Source: Acidobacteriota bacterium (GTDB taxonomy: Bacteria; Acidobacteriota; Blastocatellia; Pyrinomonadales; Pyrinomonadaceae). From it: a DNA stretch of 64,000 nt. Below the pieces are notes generated by a model. The model saw only the letters and a program-made list of their open reading frames with translations. It did no database searches and was not told the DNA's origin. The stretch covers positions 369,001-433,000 of the forward strand of contig JADKEF010000001.1 of assembly GCA_016718135.1 (NCBI GenBank), in the 5' to 3' direction. A program made the translations under genes and the position numbers. Shown here piece after piece: positions 32,446 to 40,305 of this stretch (the first letter of the stretch is position 1; each line of letters begins with the position of its first letter).

Positions 32446-34449
32446 ATGAAGGCTGGCGAAACAGGCTGGTTTAAGAAGTGGCTGTATCGAGGCGTTGCCG
32501 AGATGGAAGGGCCGGGCGAACCGGAAGGGCGGCATCACCAGCATCCTTGGTGGAAGGTGATGTGCCTCACGGGGGTCGATTATTTTTCCACCCTTGGTTA
32601 CCAGCCGGGAATCGCTTTTCTCGCGGCTGGGGCACTGTCGCCATTCGCGACCCTTGTGCTTGTACTCCTCACGCTTTTCGGAGCGTTGCCGATGTACAAA
32701 CGTGTCGCTGAGGACAGTCCGCACGGTGATGGGTCGATCTCGATGCTCGAGAATCTGCTCTCGCGTTGGAAGGGCAAGATGTTCGTTCTCGTCCTGCTCG
32801 GTTTCGTCGCTACAAGTTTCATAATTACCATCACGCTCTCTGCCGCTGACGCTACTGCCCATATCGTCGAGAATCCATTCGTCCGCCACTCACTGCCGTT
32901 CCTGGAACATCCCGTTATCGTCACCATCGTCCTCATCGGCCTCCTAGGTGTCGTCTTTCTCAAAGGATTCAACGAAGCTATTGGGCTCGCAGTCTGGATC
33001 GTCGTTATCTTCCTTACGATGACTTCTATTACGATCGGCCGCGGGCTTTACGAGATCATCTTTATCCATCCCGAAGCTTTCGATAACTGGAAGGCAGCGA
33101 TCTGGAGCCACCCGGACGTCGGCGGCAGCCTGATATGGCTTGCGTTGGCTTCGCTCTGGGTATTTCCAAAGCTTGCTCTTGGGCTTTCTGGATTTGAGAC
33201 CGGCGTGGTGGTAATGCCGCTCGTCAAGAGCGATACAGATCTAAAGGACGGCGACGTAAAGAAACTAGCCGCAAACCTTCTCCACACGGAACCTTCGGAA
33301 CGAGAGCGGGAATACATCCAAAGCCGTATCCGCAACGGAAAGAAGCTGCTTAGTGGTGCTGCGATCATAATGAGTTTCATGCTCGTCGGGTCAAGCATTA
33401 TTACGACGATGCTGATCCCGCCGGCGGAATTCCAACTGGGAGGCGAGGCGAGCGGACGTGCTGTATCGTATCTTGCACACGAACTACTCGGCGACGTTTT
33501 TGGAACATTCTACGATGTATCGACGATCATGATCCTGTGGTTCGCCGGTGCGTCGGCCATGGCAGGCTTGTTGAACATCGTGCCGCGATATTTACCGCGG
33601 TATGGAATGGCACCCGATTGGGCACGTGCGGTTCGGCCGTTGGTGCTGGTCTTTACCGTTATCTGTTTTATCGTCACCATCATCTTCGGTGCTGACGTTG
33701 TGGCCCAGGGCGGAGCCTACGCCACGGGCGTACTCGCCTTGATGACCTCGGCCGCCGTTGCCGTCTCGATCGCTGCATGGAGGCGTAAAGAGCGGCGTTG
33801 GATACTCTACGCCGCGATCACGCTGGTCTTTGTCTATACCACCGCAGTAAACGTCATCGAGCAACCGAGCGGCATTCAGATCGCGTCCGCGTTCATTCTC
33901 GCGATAATTGTCACATCCTTTGTCTCACGCGTTATGAGATCGACTGAGATCAGGATCGACGAGATAGTGCTCGACGAAACGGCGAGGGCGTTCTTGGAGG
34001 ACGTCGAGACCGAGAGCGATATACGTATCGTGACCAATCGTCGCGAGACCGGTGACATGACCGAGTATCGTTTCAAAGAGCACGAAAAGCGTGTTGACAA
34101 CCATATTCCGTCATCCGATCCGATAATTTTTTACGAGATCGAAACAGGGGACGCATCGGAGTTTACTGGCAAGTTGTTGATCCGTGGCATAGATGTCGAT
34201 GGTTACAAGATCCTTCGAACCCAATCCCCGGCTGTACCGAACGCCATTGCGGCTCTTCTGCTGCATCTGCGCGATACAACGGGCAAGATACCGCACGTTT
34301 ATTTCGGCTGGAGCGAGGGCAATCCGATAATGTATCTGGCTCGCTATATTCTATTTGGCGAGGGGGACACGGCGCCGGTGACGCGTGAGATATTACGTCA
34401 GGCTGAGGAAGATCCGGAGCTAAGGCCGAATGTGCACGTCGGGGGATAG
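32446..34449 (+). CDS. APC-superfamily permease with C-terminal cytoplasmic domain
   Basis: A protein of 667 residues. About 12 membrane helices fill residues 50-490, starting with the conserved GVDYFSTLGYQPGIAFLAAG. HGDGSISMLENLL and VLLGFVATSFIITITLSAADAT are characteristic of an APC permease group that includes KimA-like potassium and amino-acid transporters. Residues about 500-667 form a soluble domain (VDVDGYKILRTQSPAVPNAIAALLLHLRD, shortened), possibly a regulator. The substrate is uncertain. Upstream lies the terminator-like leader. Confidence 0.85.
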   Translation: MKAGETGWFKKWLYRGVAEMEGPGEPEGRHHQHPWWKVMCLTGVDYFSTLGYQPGIAFLAAGALSPFATLVLVLLTLFGALPMYKRVAEDSPHGDGSISMLENLLSRWKGKMFVLVLLGFVATSFIITITLSAADATAHIVENPFVRHSLPFLEHPVIVTIVLIGLLGVVFLKGFNEAIGLAVWIVVIFLTMTSITIGRGLYEIIFIHPEAFDNWKAAIWSHPDVGGSLIWLALASLWVFPKLALGLSGFETGVVVMPLVKSDTDLKDGDVKKLAANLLHTEPSEREREYIQSRIRNGKKLLSGAAIIMSFMLVGSSIITTMLIPPAEFQLGGEASGRAVSYLAHELLGDVFGTFYDVSTIMILWFAGASAMAGLLNIVPRYLPRYGMAPDWARAVRPLVLVFTVICFIVTIIFGADVVAQGGAYATGVLALMTSAAVAVSIAAWRRKERRWILYAAITLVFVYTTAVNVIEQPSGIQIASAFILAIIVTSFVSRVMRSTEIRIDEIVLDETARAFLEDVETESDIRIVTNRRETGDMTEYRFKEHEKRVDNHIPSSDPIIFYEIETGDASEFTGKLLIRGIDVDGYKILRTQSPAVPNAIAALLLHLRDTTGKIPHVYFGWSEGNPIMYLARYILFGEGDTAPVTREILRQAEEDPELRPNVHVGG

Positions 34450-34450
34450 G

Positions 34451-34872
34451 TTACGCGTTGGAACCGTTCGCCGCTTGGGCTTTCATGTCCGTGAAACACT
34501 CGCGGCAATAAACCGGACGTCCCTGAGAGGGATAAAAGGGAACGGTGGTGGACTGTCCGCATCGAGCACAATCGGCCCGAACCTCGATCACGTGTTTTTT
34601 CCTGTTAAACGAGCTATCTCGATGGCTTCGAGACGTCGATTCTTGGCGATTTTGCATGGTTTGCAGCGCTTGGGGGGATTCTCGAGTTGCTTCGCCTTAT
34701 AAAATGCTTGCTCGCCCGCGGTCCAGTCGAACATCTGTGAGCAATCCACGCATTGGATCGGGATGTCGTCAAACTCACTCGTCCCATGTTCGCTCAGGCT
34801 GTCGTTTAATTGGACGTTTTCGAAATCGCTGTCGGACATAATTTCGGGTGCGTCGGTCGTAGTTGATCTCAT
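34451..34872 (-). CDS. Double zinc-ribbon protein, frameshifted in a homopolymer
   Basis: The first frame (34872-34588) encodes a zinc ribbon, CVDCSQMFDWTAGEQAFY and then CKPC. The second (34657-34451) encodes CARCGQSTTVPFYPSQGRP and then CREC. They belong to one protein of about 144 residues in which the linker reads GKKHVIEVRADC. The join lies at a T6 run (34595-34600, A6 on the coding strand), so one base is wrong there. Two-ribbon proteins with the TTVPF-P-GRPVYC segment are common in this phylum. Function unknown, perhaps nucleic-acid binding. Confidence 0.72.
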
Positions 34873-35023
34873 TTCAAAAATCCGAAATCATGTAGTAGAT
34901 TCTACTGGTGGGCAGGTCGTAAAATCTCGCGCTTCGTGTCTTTAGGGCAATGGAACAAACATTACAACTATCGGTTTCTCGTGTCAAGACTTGGTTTGAC
35001 CAGTCGCCCCAAACAGTCAAAAT

Positions 35024-36298
35024 ATGAAAGTTCTAGTAGTCGGTTCGGGTGGTCGTGAGCATGCGATCTGTCAAAGTTTTAGACGCTCTGGCAAGGTCAC
35101 GCAGGTGCTCTGTGCCAATGGCAACGCGGGGATCGCGGAGATCGCAGAGTGTGTGCCGATCAAGCCGACCGATATTGCAGGCCTGGTCGAGTTCGCGTCC
35201 CGGAATGCAATTGATATGACCTTTGTCGGCGGCGAGACGTCGCTGGCTCTTGGCATCGTCGACGAATTTGAAGCTCGCGGCCTGAAGATAATCGGCCCGA
35301 GCAAGCACGCGTCCCAGATGGAATCGAGCAAGTCGTTTGCAAAAGATTTCATGGCGAGGCACAACGTCCCAACCGCAAAATACGTCACGGCACATTCGCC
35401 GTCGTCGGCTGTGCGATCCCTAGAAAGCGGTGATTTCGGCGATGAGAATTCACCTGTCGTCGTTAAGGCCGATGGCCTTGCCGCCGGAAAAGGCGTCGTT
35501 GTTGCCACAAACCGTGCCGAGGCTGTCGCCGCGATAAACGAAATGGCCGATCTGGTCGGAGCCGACGCCGCCGAAAAGATCGTTCTCGAAGAATGTCTGT
35601 TCGGCAAAGAAGTGTCGCTGCTGATGTTCGCAAACGGCGAGGACTTTGCCCTGATGCCGCCCACCCGCGACCACAAACGCATCGGCGAGGGCGACACCGG
35701 CCCGAACACAGGCGGCATGGGTACGATCACCGATTCGTCGCTGCTCACGTCCCAGGAATTGGAAAACATTGTCGAGACGATCGTGCGTCCCACGCTTCGC
35801 GGATGTGTCGCCGAAGGTTTTCCATTTCGCGGCATTTTGTTTCTCGGTATCATGATGACCGCCGCCGGACCGAAGCTGCTCGAATACAATGTCAGGTTCG
35901 GCGACCCGGAGACACAGGCGATCTTGGTCCGACTCGAAACCGATCTGGTGGACATCTGCGAAGCGATGGTCGGGGGCACGTCCCAGGAATTCCCCGAGAT
36001 CAAATGGCGTCCGGGAAGTTCGGCCTGTGTCGTCCTGGCGTCCCAGGGCTATCCGTCGGCTCCGAAGACCGGCGACATGATCAGCGGTCTCGATTCCACA
36101 TCACACGTTCCAAATGTGTCGGTCTTCCACGCCGGCACCTCGATGCTCGTCCCCGGCGAATACTACACCGCCGGCGGCCGCGTCCTCGGCGTTACTGCGA
36201 CAGGTGAAAACCTAGATGAAGCGTTGTCGGTCGCCTACGAGGCGGCTGGAAAGATCTCGTTCGACGGAATGCAGTTTCGTCGGGATATCGGGAAGTAG
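35024..36298 (+). CDS. purD: Phosphoribosylamine-glycine ligase
   Basis: An ATP-grasp ligase that joins glycine to phosphoribosylamine, the second step of purine synthesis. It has 424 residues, the normal length. VLVVGSGGREHAI opens it. The ATP-grasp centre shows VVKADGLAAGKGVVVA, PTRDHKRIGEGDTGPNTGGMG (shortened, the family signature) and LEYNVRFGDPETQ (metal-binding end). It contains the exact 15-mer CACGTCCCAGGAATT twice, in frame, as T-S-Q-E/F (35746 and 35977); see the repeat entry. Single-gene unit. Confidence 0.95.
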   Translation: MKVLVVGSGGREHAICQSFRRSGKVTQVLCANGNAGIAEIAECVPIKPTDIAGLVEFASRNAIDMTFVGGETSLALGIVDEFEARGLKIIGPSKHASQMESSKSFAKDFMARHNVPTAKYVTAHSPSSAVRSLESGDFGDENSPVVVKADGLAAGKGVVVATNRAEAVAAINEMADLVGADAAEKIVLEECLFGKEVSLLMFANGEDFALMPPTRDHKRIGEGDTGPNTGGMGTITDSSLLTSQELENIVETIVRPTLRGCVAEGFPFRGILFLGIMMTAAGPKLLEYNVRFGDPETQAILVRLETDLVDICEAMVGGTSQEFPEIKWRPGSSACVVLASQGYPSAPKTGDMISGLDSTSHVPNVSVFHAGTSMLVPGEYYTAGGRVLGVTATGENLDEALSVAYEAAGKISFDGMQFRRDIGK

Positions 36299-36558
36299 CA
36301 CGTCCCAGAATTTTCAAACATCTATGTTGCCTTCGTGTGTCGCCGTTGGCGACTGAAAAATTGCACGTCTCAGGATTTCTTTGCGGTTCTTTGCGTCCTT
36401 TGCGGTCTTTGCGTTAAGCGGGTCTCACGCAAAGCTCGCTAAGGTCGCAAAGGAAGACGCGAAGAAGAGCGTTCCAGAGAATATCGGTGAGCCGCGAGAG
36501 GGAGAACCACCTGCGTGAGCGGGTGGTTTCACCGTCGGCCCGCCACGTCCCGGAGATT
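35746..36558 (+). repeat. CACGTCCCAGGA motif copies in and after purD
   Basis: Copies lie in purD at 35746-35760 and 35977-35991 (identical 15-mers), with partial forms at 35306-35320 and 36037-36048. After the stop they lie at 36298-36315 (GCACGTCCCAGAATTTTC, sharing the last base of the stop codon), 36363-36379 and 36544-36558. The same motif in reverse complement forms the spaced array at 23084-23244. Elsewhere in the window I found only one partial CGTCCCAG (near 42785). Confidence 0.7.
36378..36463. repeat. Inverted repeat of CGCAAAG words
   Basis: TTCTTTGCGGTTCTTTGCG, TCCTTTGCGG and TCTTTGCGTTAAGC on the left; TCACGCAAAGCTCGC and GGTCGCAAAGGAAG on the right. It forms the end of the degenerate frame of copy B, just as the element at 22992-23078 ends copy A. 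Confidence 0.8.
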
Positions 36559-36943
36559 CACACGAAGCGCCGCTTCCACTGATCAACAGGTCTTGTTCGG
36601 CAGGCAGGGCCACCCGGTTCTGGCCTGGCAATACGCGGCCAGTGCTAAAGCCGACGAGGTGGTTCTCCCTTGCTTCGTGCCAGCCGCACGGTTCTTCTTC
36701 CAGCAGACTGAGATAGTCGAAAGGCTCGTCAGCCGTACCGCGAAAGCGTCGATTGAGCGTGTACATCGCTCCGTCGCCGAATCGGCTCGTCATCAGCGTT
36801 GCGCAGACGCTGTCGACAAAGGCCAGTCTTTTGTCTTCTTGGAATGCCGGAAGTTTGAACGTAGGTTGTTGAGAAGTGGTGAGATGTTGTGGGCGATTCG
36901 TAAACATACCGCCAACATAGCACCGAAATCCAGATCCGTACAT
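36425..36943 (-). pseudogene. Degenerate open frame beside the 19-bp array (copy B)
   Basis: On the minus strand it begins at the inner edge of the 19-bp array and contains D-K-R-L-A-F-V-D-S-V-C-A-T-L-M-T-S-R-F-G, related to copy A at 22464-23035. The final 19 residues, R-G-S-P-I-F-S-G-T-L-F-F-A-S-S-F-A then T-L, nearly match those of copy A because both are coded by the same CGCAAAG repeat. A GAACCACC...GGGTGGTT hairpin (about 36505-36529) lies within. Probably a decayed element gene. Confidence 0.45.
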
Positions 36944-37031
36944 AACGATCCGCCGCTAACGTCGGATTATGCCGATATTGATACAAAATGCCGATAATGC
37001 AGCATTCCGCCGCTATCGCCGCTATTGCCGA
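36937..37031 (-). repeat. Array of five 19-bp units (inverted partner of 22331)
   Basis: Read on the minus strand it runs TTTATCGGCAATAGCGGCG, ATAGCGGCGGAATGCTGCA, TTATCGGCATTTTGTATCA, ATATCGGCATAATCCGACG, TTAGCGGCGGATCGTTATG. The region 36937-37011 matches 22374-22448 in reverse complement with four differences in 75 bases by eye. Both arrays lie on the outer side of their degenerate frame, so they bracket the 14.7 kb between them in inverted orientation. Confidence 0.85.
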
Positions 37032-37040
37032 TAAACGACG

Positions 37041-37069
37041 ATGCCCTTACTTCGTGCGGGCTTCTGCAA
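37041..37069. repeat. TTGCAGAAGCCCGCACG repeat, half copy, coding a C-terminus
   Basis: On the minus strand: TTGCAGAAGCCCGCACGAAG then TAAGGGCAT. Full inverted-repeat copies are at 43980-44080 and 46047-46129. Here it supplies the last codons and the stop of the archaemetzincin gene (V-A-E-A-R-T-K-stop, starting a few bases earlier). Confidence 0.8.
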
Positions 37070-38045
37070 CGCTGGCAAAGCCGCGGCCTTGCGGTCGAAT
37101 CCGGCCGCTTCTTTTTAATAGTCCGTTCTTACGACAGAATTCGGCGAGGTTTTTGTAGCGAGTCGCCGGTTCGATGTCCGAGAGCCAGGCGATCTTTGCC
37201 ATGCATTCGGGGCAGGCGTCGATGGGGCGGCGGTCGGTTTCGGCGATGTGGTTGGTGCCGCTCATTACGCACTCGTATTTGGTGCAGTGCCACATTGAGA
37301 ACATATGTCCCGTCTCGTGGGCGGCGATCTTGAGCGTGCGTTGAAGGAACTTCTGCCCGTCGGCCTGCATCTGTAAACGCCGCAAAGACCACACACCGAC
37401 GCGGTCGGCAAAACTCGCTTGTCCGAAGACAAAGCTCATCGTCTCGTCCGGATACAGATCTTCGTTCGTAAAAGCGATCAGAGCCGCAGCGTCTTTGGGC
37501 AAATCGGGTTTCAGCAGCGAATCCATGATGAAGCCCGTACGGACTTGCCGCGTTTTGAGGTACTCATTAAATCGACCATCTTTAGCTCCGAGTTTTTGCG
37601 GAATCGCCTTTCCCGGAAGCTCCTCGACCGGCAGATCGTAGAACACGCTGAGGTAAGCCGAAGCAGTCTCGATCACCTTCTTCTGCTGCGGTGTAAATGT
37701 CCCCAGCGGCAAAACGTATATCTTCTGCCGCTCCTTCGTCGGCTTGGTCGGATCTGTGTCGAGGTATTCATCGAAAGTCTGCCCCGGCTCATTGTGCGAT
37801 CCCAGCCAATCATACGCCTCAGGCTTTCCCATCGGCTGAAAGAACGGCTCGATCTTTTTGATCGCATCCCGAAGCTCCTTGCGTTCCTTCTTAGCCTCGC
37901 GAGCGGCGGACATGTTGGAGGTCGGCTTTTGCTCGTTCGACGAACAGGACGCAAGAAAGATTTGGCCCGCGAAACACGCGAAAAAGGCGAAAAAAAGAAG
38001 AGATTTCTTTTTCGTGTTTTTAGCGTATTTCGCGGGCAAATTCAT
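37047..38045 (-). CDS. Archaemetzincin-family lipoprotein metalloprotease
   Basis: A protein of 332 residues from the ATG at 38045, seven bases after the aroC stop. It has a lysine-rich n-region, a Phe/Ala-rich core and the lipobox L-A-S-C (Cys34), so it is a lipoprotein. The zinc motif HETGHMFSMWHCTKYECVM fits the archaemetzincin pattern H-E-x-x-H-x-x-G-x3-C-x4-C-x-M except that Ser replaces Gly; a later C-P-E-C completes the Cys set. The signal peptide and the C-terminal tail are both coded by palindromic repeats. It is likely a periplasmic protease. Confidence 0.85.
   Translation of the reverse strand: MNLPAKYAKNTKKKSLLFFAFFACFAGQIFLASCSSNEQKPTSNMSAAREAKKERKELRDAIKKIEPFFQPMGKPEAYDWLGSHNEPGQTFDEYLDTDPTKPTKERQKIYVLPLGTFTPQQKKVIETASAYLSVFYDLPVEELPGKAIPQKLGAKDGRFNEYLKTRQVRTGFIMDSLLKPDLPKDAAALIAFTNEDLYPDETMSFVFGQASFADRVGVWSLRRLQMQADGQKFLQRTLKIAAHETGHMFSMWHCTKYECVMSGTNHIAETDRRPIDACPECMAKIAWLSDIEPATRYKNLAEFCRKNGLLKRSGRIRPQGRGFASVAEARTK
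37966..38042 (-). repeat. CGCGAAA-word inverted repeat coding a signal peptide
   Basis: This is the same element as the intergenic one at 7982-8068: GCCCGCGAAACACGCGAAAA on the left and TTAGCGTATTTCGCGGGC on the right. On the coding strand the first arm gives the basic A-K-Y-A-K-N-T-K-K-K and the second arm its complement-derived L-F-F-A-F-F-A-C-F-A-G. Confidence 0.85.
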
Positions 38046-38052
38046 CTTTCCG

Positions 38053-39299
38053 TTAGTATTCTGTGATCGAATTTTGATAGCCGTCGAAATTTCGTCGCAT
38101 CTCGTCGATCGAGTCACCGCCAAACTTCTCTCGCATTGAGTTTGCAAGGACGATCGCGAGCATGGCTTCGCCGATGACTCCGGCGGCGGGGACGGCGGTG
38201 ATGTCGGAGCGTTCGAAGGCGGCGAGGTCTTCGGCTTTCGTGTCGATGTCGACGCTGTGGAGCGGTTTGCGGAGGGTGGCGATCGGTTTCATATAGCCGC
38301 GAACTCGGAGCTCTTCGCCGTTTGTGATGCCGCCCTCGAGGCCGCCGGCCCTGTTTGTCCTTCGGACGAAGGATGAGGGATGAAGGATGAGGGATGAAGG
38401 ATGAGGGATGAGGGATGAGTTCGATCCGGCTTCATCCGTCATCCCTCCGCCCTCATCCTTCCGAAGAAGATCTCATCATGCACCTGCGAGCCCGGCCGTC
38501 CCGCGTTGGCGACGCCTTCGCCTATTTCTACGGCTTTGATGGCGTGGATGGACATTATTGCGCGTGCGATGCGGCCGTCTAGTTTGTCTTCCCAACTGGT
38601 GTGCGAGCCGAGGCCGACGGGCAGGTTTTTCGCGACGACCTCAAAGATACCGCCGAGTGTATCGCCATCCGCCTTTGCCTGATCGATGAGCTTGATCATC
38701 TCTTTCTGTGTGGTCTCGTCCGCACATTTCAACGGGGAATCGGCCGGAATGGCGATGATCTCTTCCCACGAACGGTGCAGCGGAACGGCTTGAGCGTGGC
38801 CGAGTTTGATAACGTGGCTCCGGACGTCGATGCCGAATGCGGCGAGTAGCTGTTTGGCGAGTGCTCCACAGGCAACACGAGCGGCGGTCTCGCGGGCTGA
38901 GGCACGTTCGAGAATGTCGCGTAGGTCGCGTGTCTGGTATTTTTGTCCTCCAGAAAGGTCGGCGTGGCCGGGACGCGGACGCGTGACGGTACGCGGATTT
39001 TTTGGCTGCACATCGAGTGGCTCGGACGACATTACCTCGGTCCAATGGACAAAATCGTCATTCTTGATCATCAGAGCGATCGGCGATCCGAGCGTTTTCC
39101 CGTGACGCACGCCCGACAATATCTCGACCGTATCGGTCTCGATCTTCATCCGCCCACCGCGGCCATAGCCTTGCTGACGCCGCCAGAGCTCGTGATTTAT
39201 TGCATCGACGTCAATAGGCAAACCTGCAGGAAGGCCTTCGACAATGGCGATCAGAGCCTTACCGTGCGATTCGCCTGCGGTTGTGAATTTGAAGTGCAT
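38053..39299 (-). CDS. aroC: Chorismate synthase, split by a repeat insertion
   Basis: This enzyme converts EPSP to chorismate with reduced FMN. The first frame (39299-38439, 286 residues) has the family signature GESHGKALIAIVEG, RGGRMKIETDTVEILSGVRHG (shortened) and RPRPGHADLSGG. The second (38442-38053) continues with RTNRAGGLEGGITNGEELRV and MKPIATLRKPL. They meet in a 4-base ATGA overlap within a GGATGAG hairpin insertion between VHDEIFFGR and RRTNRAGG. Either one base is misread, or the protein is made as two coupled pieces. The gene starts near the repeat at 39310. Confidence 0.88.
38362..38458. repeat. GGATGAG heptamer palindrome inside aroC
   Basis: Seven or more tandem copies of GGATGAG/GGATGAA (about 38370-38420) face an inverted arm of TCATCC-type words (about 38430-38458). 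It encodes S-S-L-I-P-H-P-S-S-L-I-L-H-P-S-S-F in the second aroC frame. Confidence 0.85.
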
Positions 39300-39309
39300 A
39301 AGAAAATTT

Positions 39310-39398
39310 AACCACAGATGAACTCAGATGGACACAGATAAGAAAAGACAATTTCAGATTTCTTCTTATCTGTGTTTATCCGTGTCCATCTGTGATTA
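39310..39398. repeat. Inverted repeat of ACAGATGGAC words
   Basis: The left arm ACCACAGATGAACTCAGATG, then GACACAGATAAGAA, faces TTCTTATCTGTG, then TTATCCGTGTCCATCTGTG. The word period is about 10 bases. The right arm overlaps and codes the end of the DMT transporter gene (L-I-T-D-G-H-G-stop). Confidence 0.85.
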
Positions 39399-40284
39399 AT
39401 TCCTCTTTGGTTTTTCGAACGCGTCTCCGGAAAACGATCAGCCCTATACTTCCGATGATCAGCAATCCGCCGACGAAGGTTTGCGGCGGCAACTTTTCGC
39501 CCAGTACGACGGCACCGATCACGACTGCGAGAAGCGGGGTGATGAGCGAGATCATCATCGCTTTGGTCGATTCGATCTTGCTTAGTAACCAGTAATAGAG
39601 CCAAAACGCGGCGACCGTGCCGAGGACGGCGAGGTATAGGACGCAAATGACGGCTCGCCATGTCCAGTTAAAGGTCAGCGGATTGCCCTCGCGGATGAGG
39701 CTGTAAATGATGATCGCCGGCAGCCCGCAGAGCATCTGGCAAAAGACCATCGAAGCCGGATGTATCGCCGCGGCTCTTGCCTTGACGAGGATCGACGCCT
39801 GCGCGGCTGCGTATGCTCCAACAACGATGGCGACGCAACCGGCAAAAGCCATCCAATTCTCGACTCTTAATTGGTCGATGAATATCACCGCGACACCTAT
39901 AATTCCGACCGAAACCGCGATGATCTTCTGAGCAGTTATCCGCTCGTCCGGCAAAAATATCCAAGCGAGTAGCAAGCCAAACACCGAGATCGAAGCCTGC
40001 AAAACCGCCGCGAGGCCTGACGAGATGTACTGCTCGCTCCAAAAGACCAGTGAGTAATTTATCGAGAATTGCAGTACGCCGGTCAGAGCAAGCAGCTTCC
40101 ATTGTGCCGAAGTCTTTGGCATCGGTACTCGCTGTATCTTGATGACAACAAACAAGATAGCGACCGACAAGAGAAACCGCGACGCCGCAAACGTGATCGG
40201 CGGCAGATCCTCGAGCCCGATCTTGATAAAGATCCAGGTCGTACTCCAAATGAGAGCCAATGTGAGCCAGACGAATATTTTCAT
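39376..40284 (-). CDS. EamA/DMT-superfamily permease
   Basis: A 302-residue protein with ten hydrophobic helices in two EamA halves: LALIWSTTWIFIKIGLEDLPP at the start (a typical first helix with W-S-x-x-W) and AVLGTVAAFWLYYWLLSKIESTKA in the second half. It is an exporter of unknown metabolite. The last seven residues and stop come from a palindromic repeat. It lies upstream of aroC on the same strand. Confidence 0.85.
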   Translation of the reverse strand: MKIFVWLTLALIWSTTWIFIKIGLEDLPPITFAASRFLLSVAILFVVIKIQRVPMPKTSAQWKLLALTGVLQFSINYSLVFWSEQYISSGLAAVLQASISVFGLLLAWIFLPDERITAQKIIAVSVGIIGVAVIFIDQLRVENWMAFAGCVAIVVGAYAAAQASILVKARAAAIHPASMVFCQMLCGLPAIIIYSLIREGNPLTFNWTWRAVICVLYLAVLGTVAAFWLYYWLLSKIESTKAMMISLITPLLAVVIGAVVLGEKLPPQTFVGGLLIIGSIGLIVFRRRVRKTKEELITDGHG

Positions 40285-40305
40285 TGACAGTCTGGAGCGT
40301 GGAAT

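Noticed and set aside
36425..36943. Working 172-residue protein
   Set aside because: Its C-terminal third is hairpin and CGCAAAG repeat sequence, and its relation to copy A needs frame changes. I treat it as an element remnant.
22331..37031. Prophage or integrative element
   Set aside because: No integrase, capsid, relaxase or toxin-antitoxin gene is present, and the block includes purD and ordinary metabolic genes.
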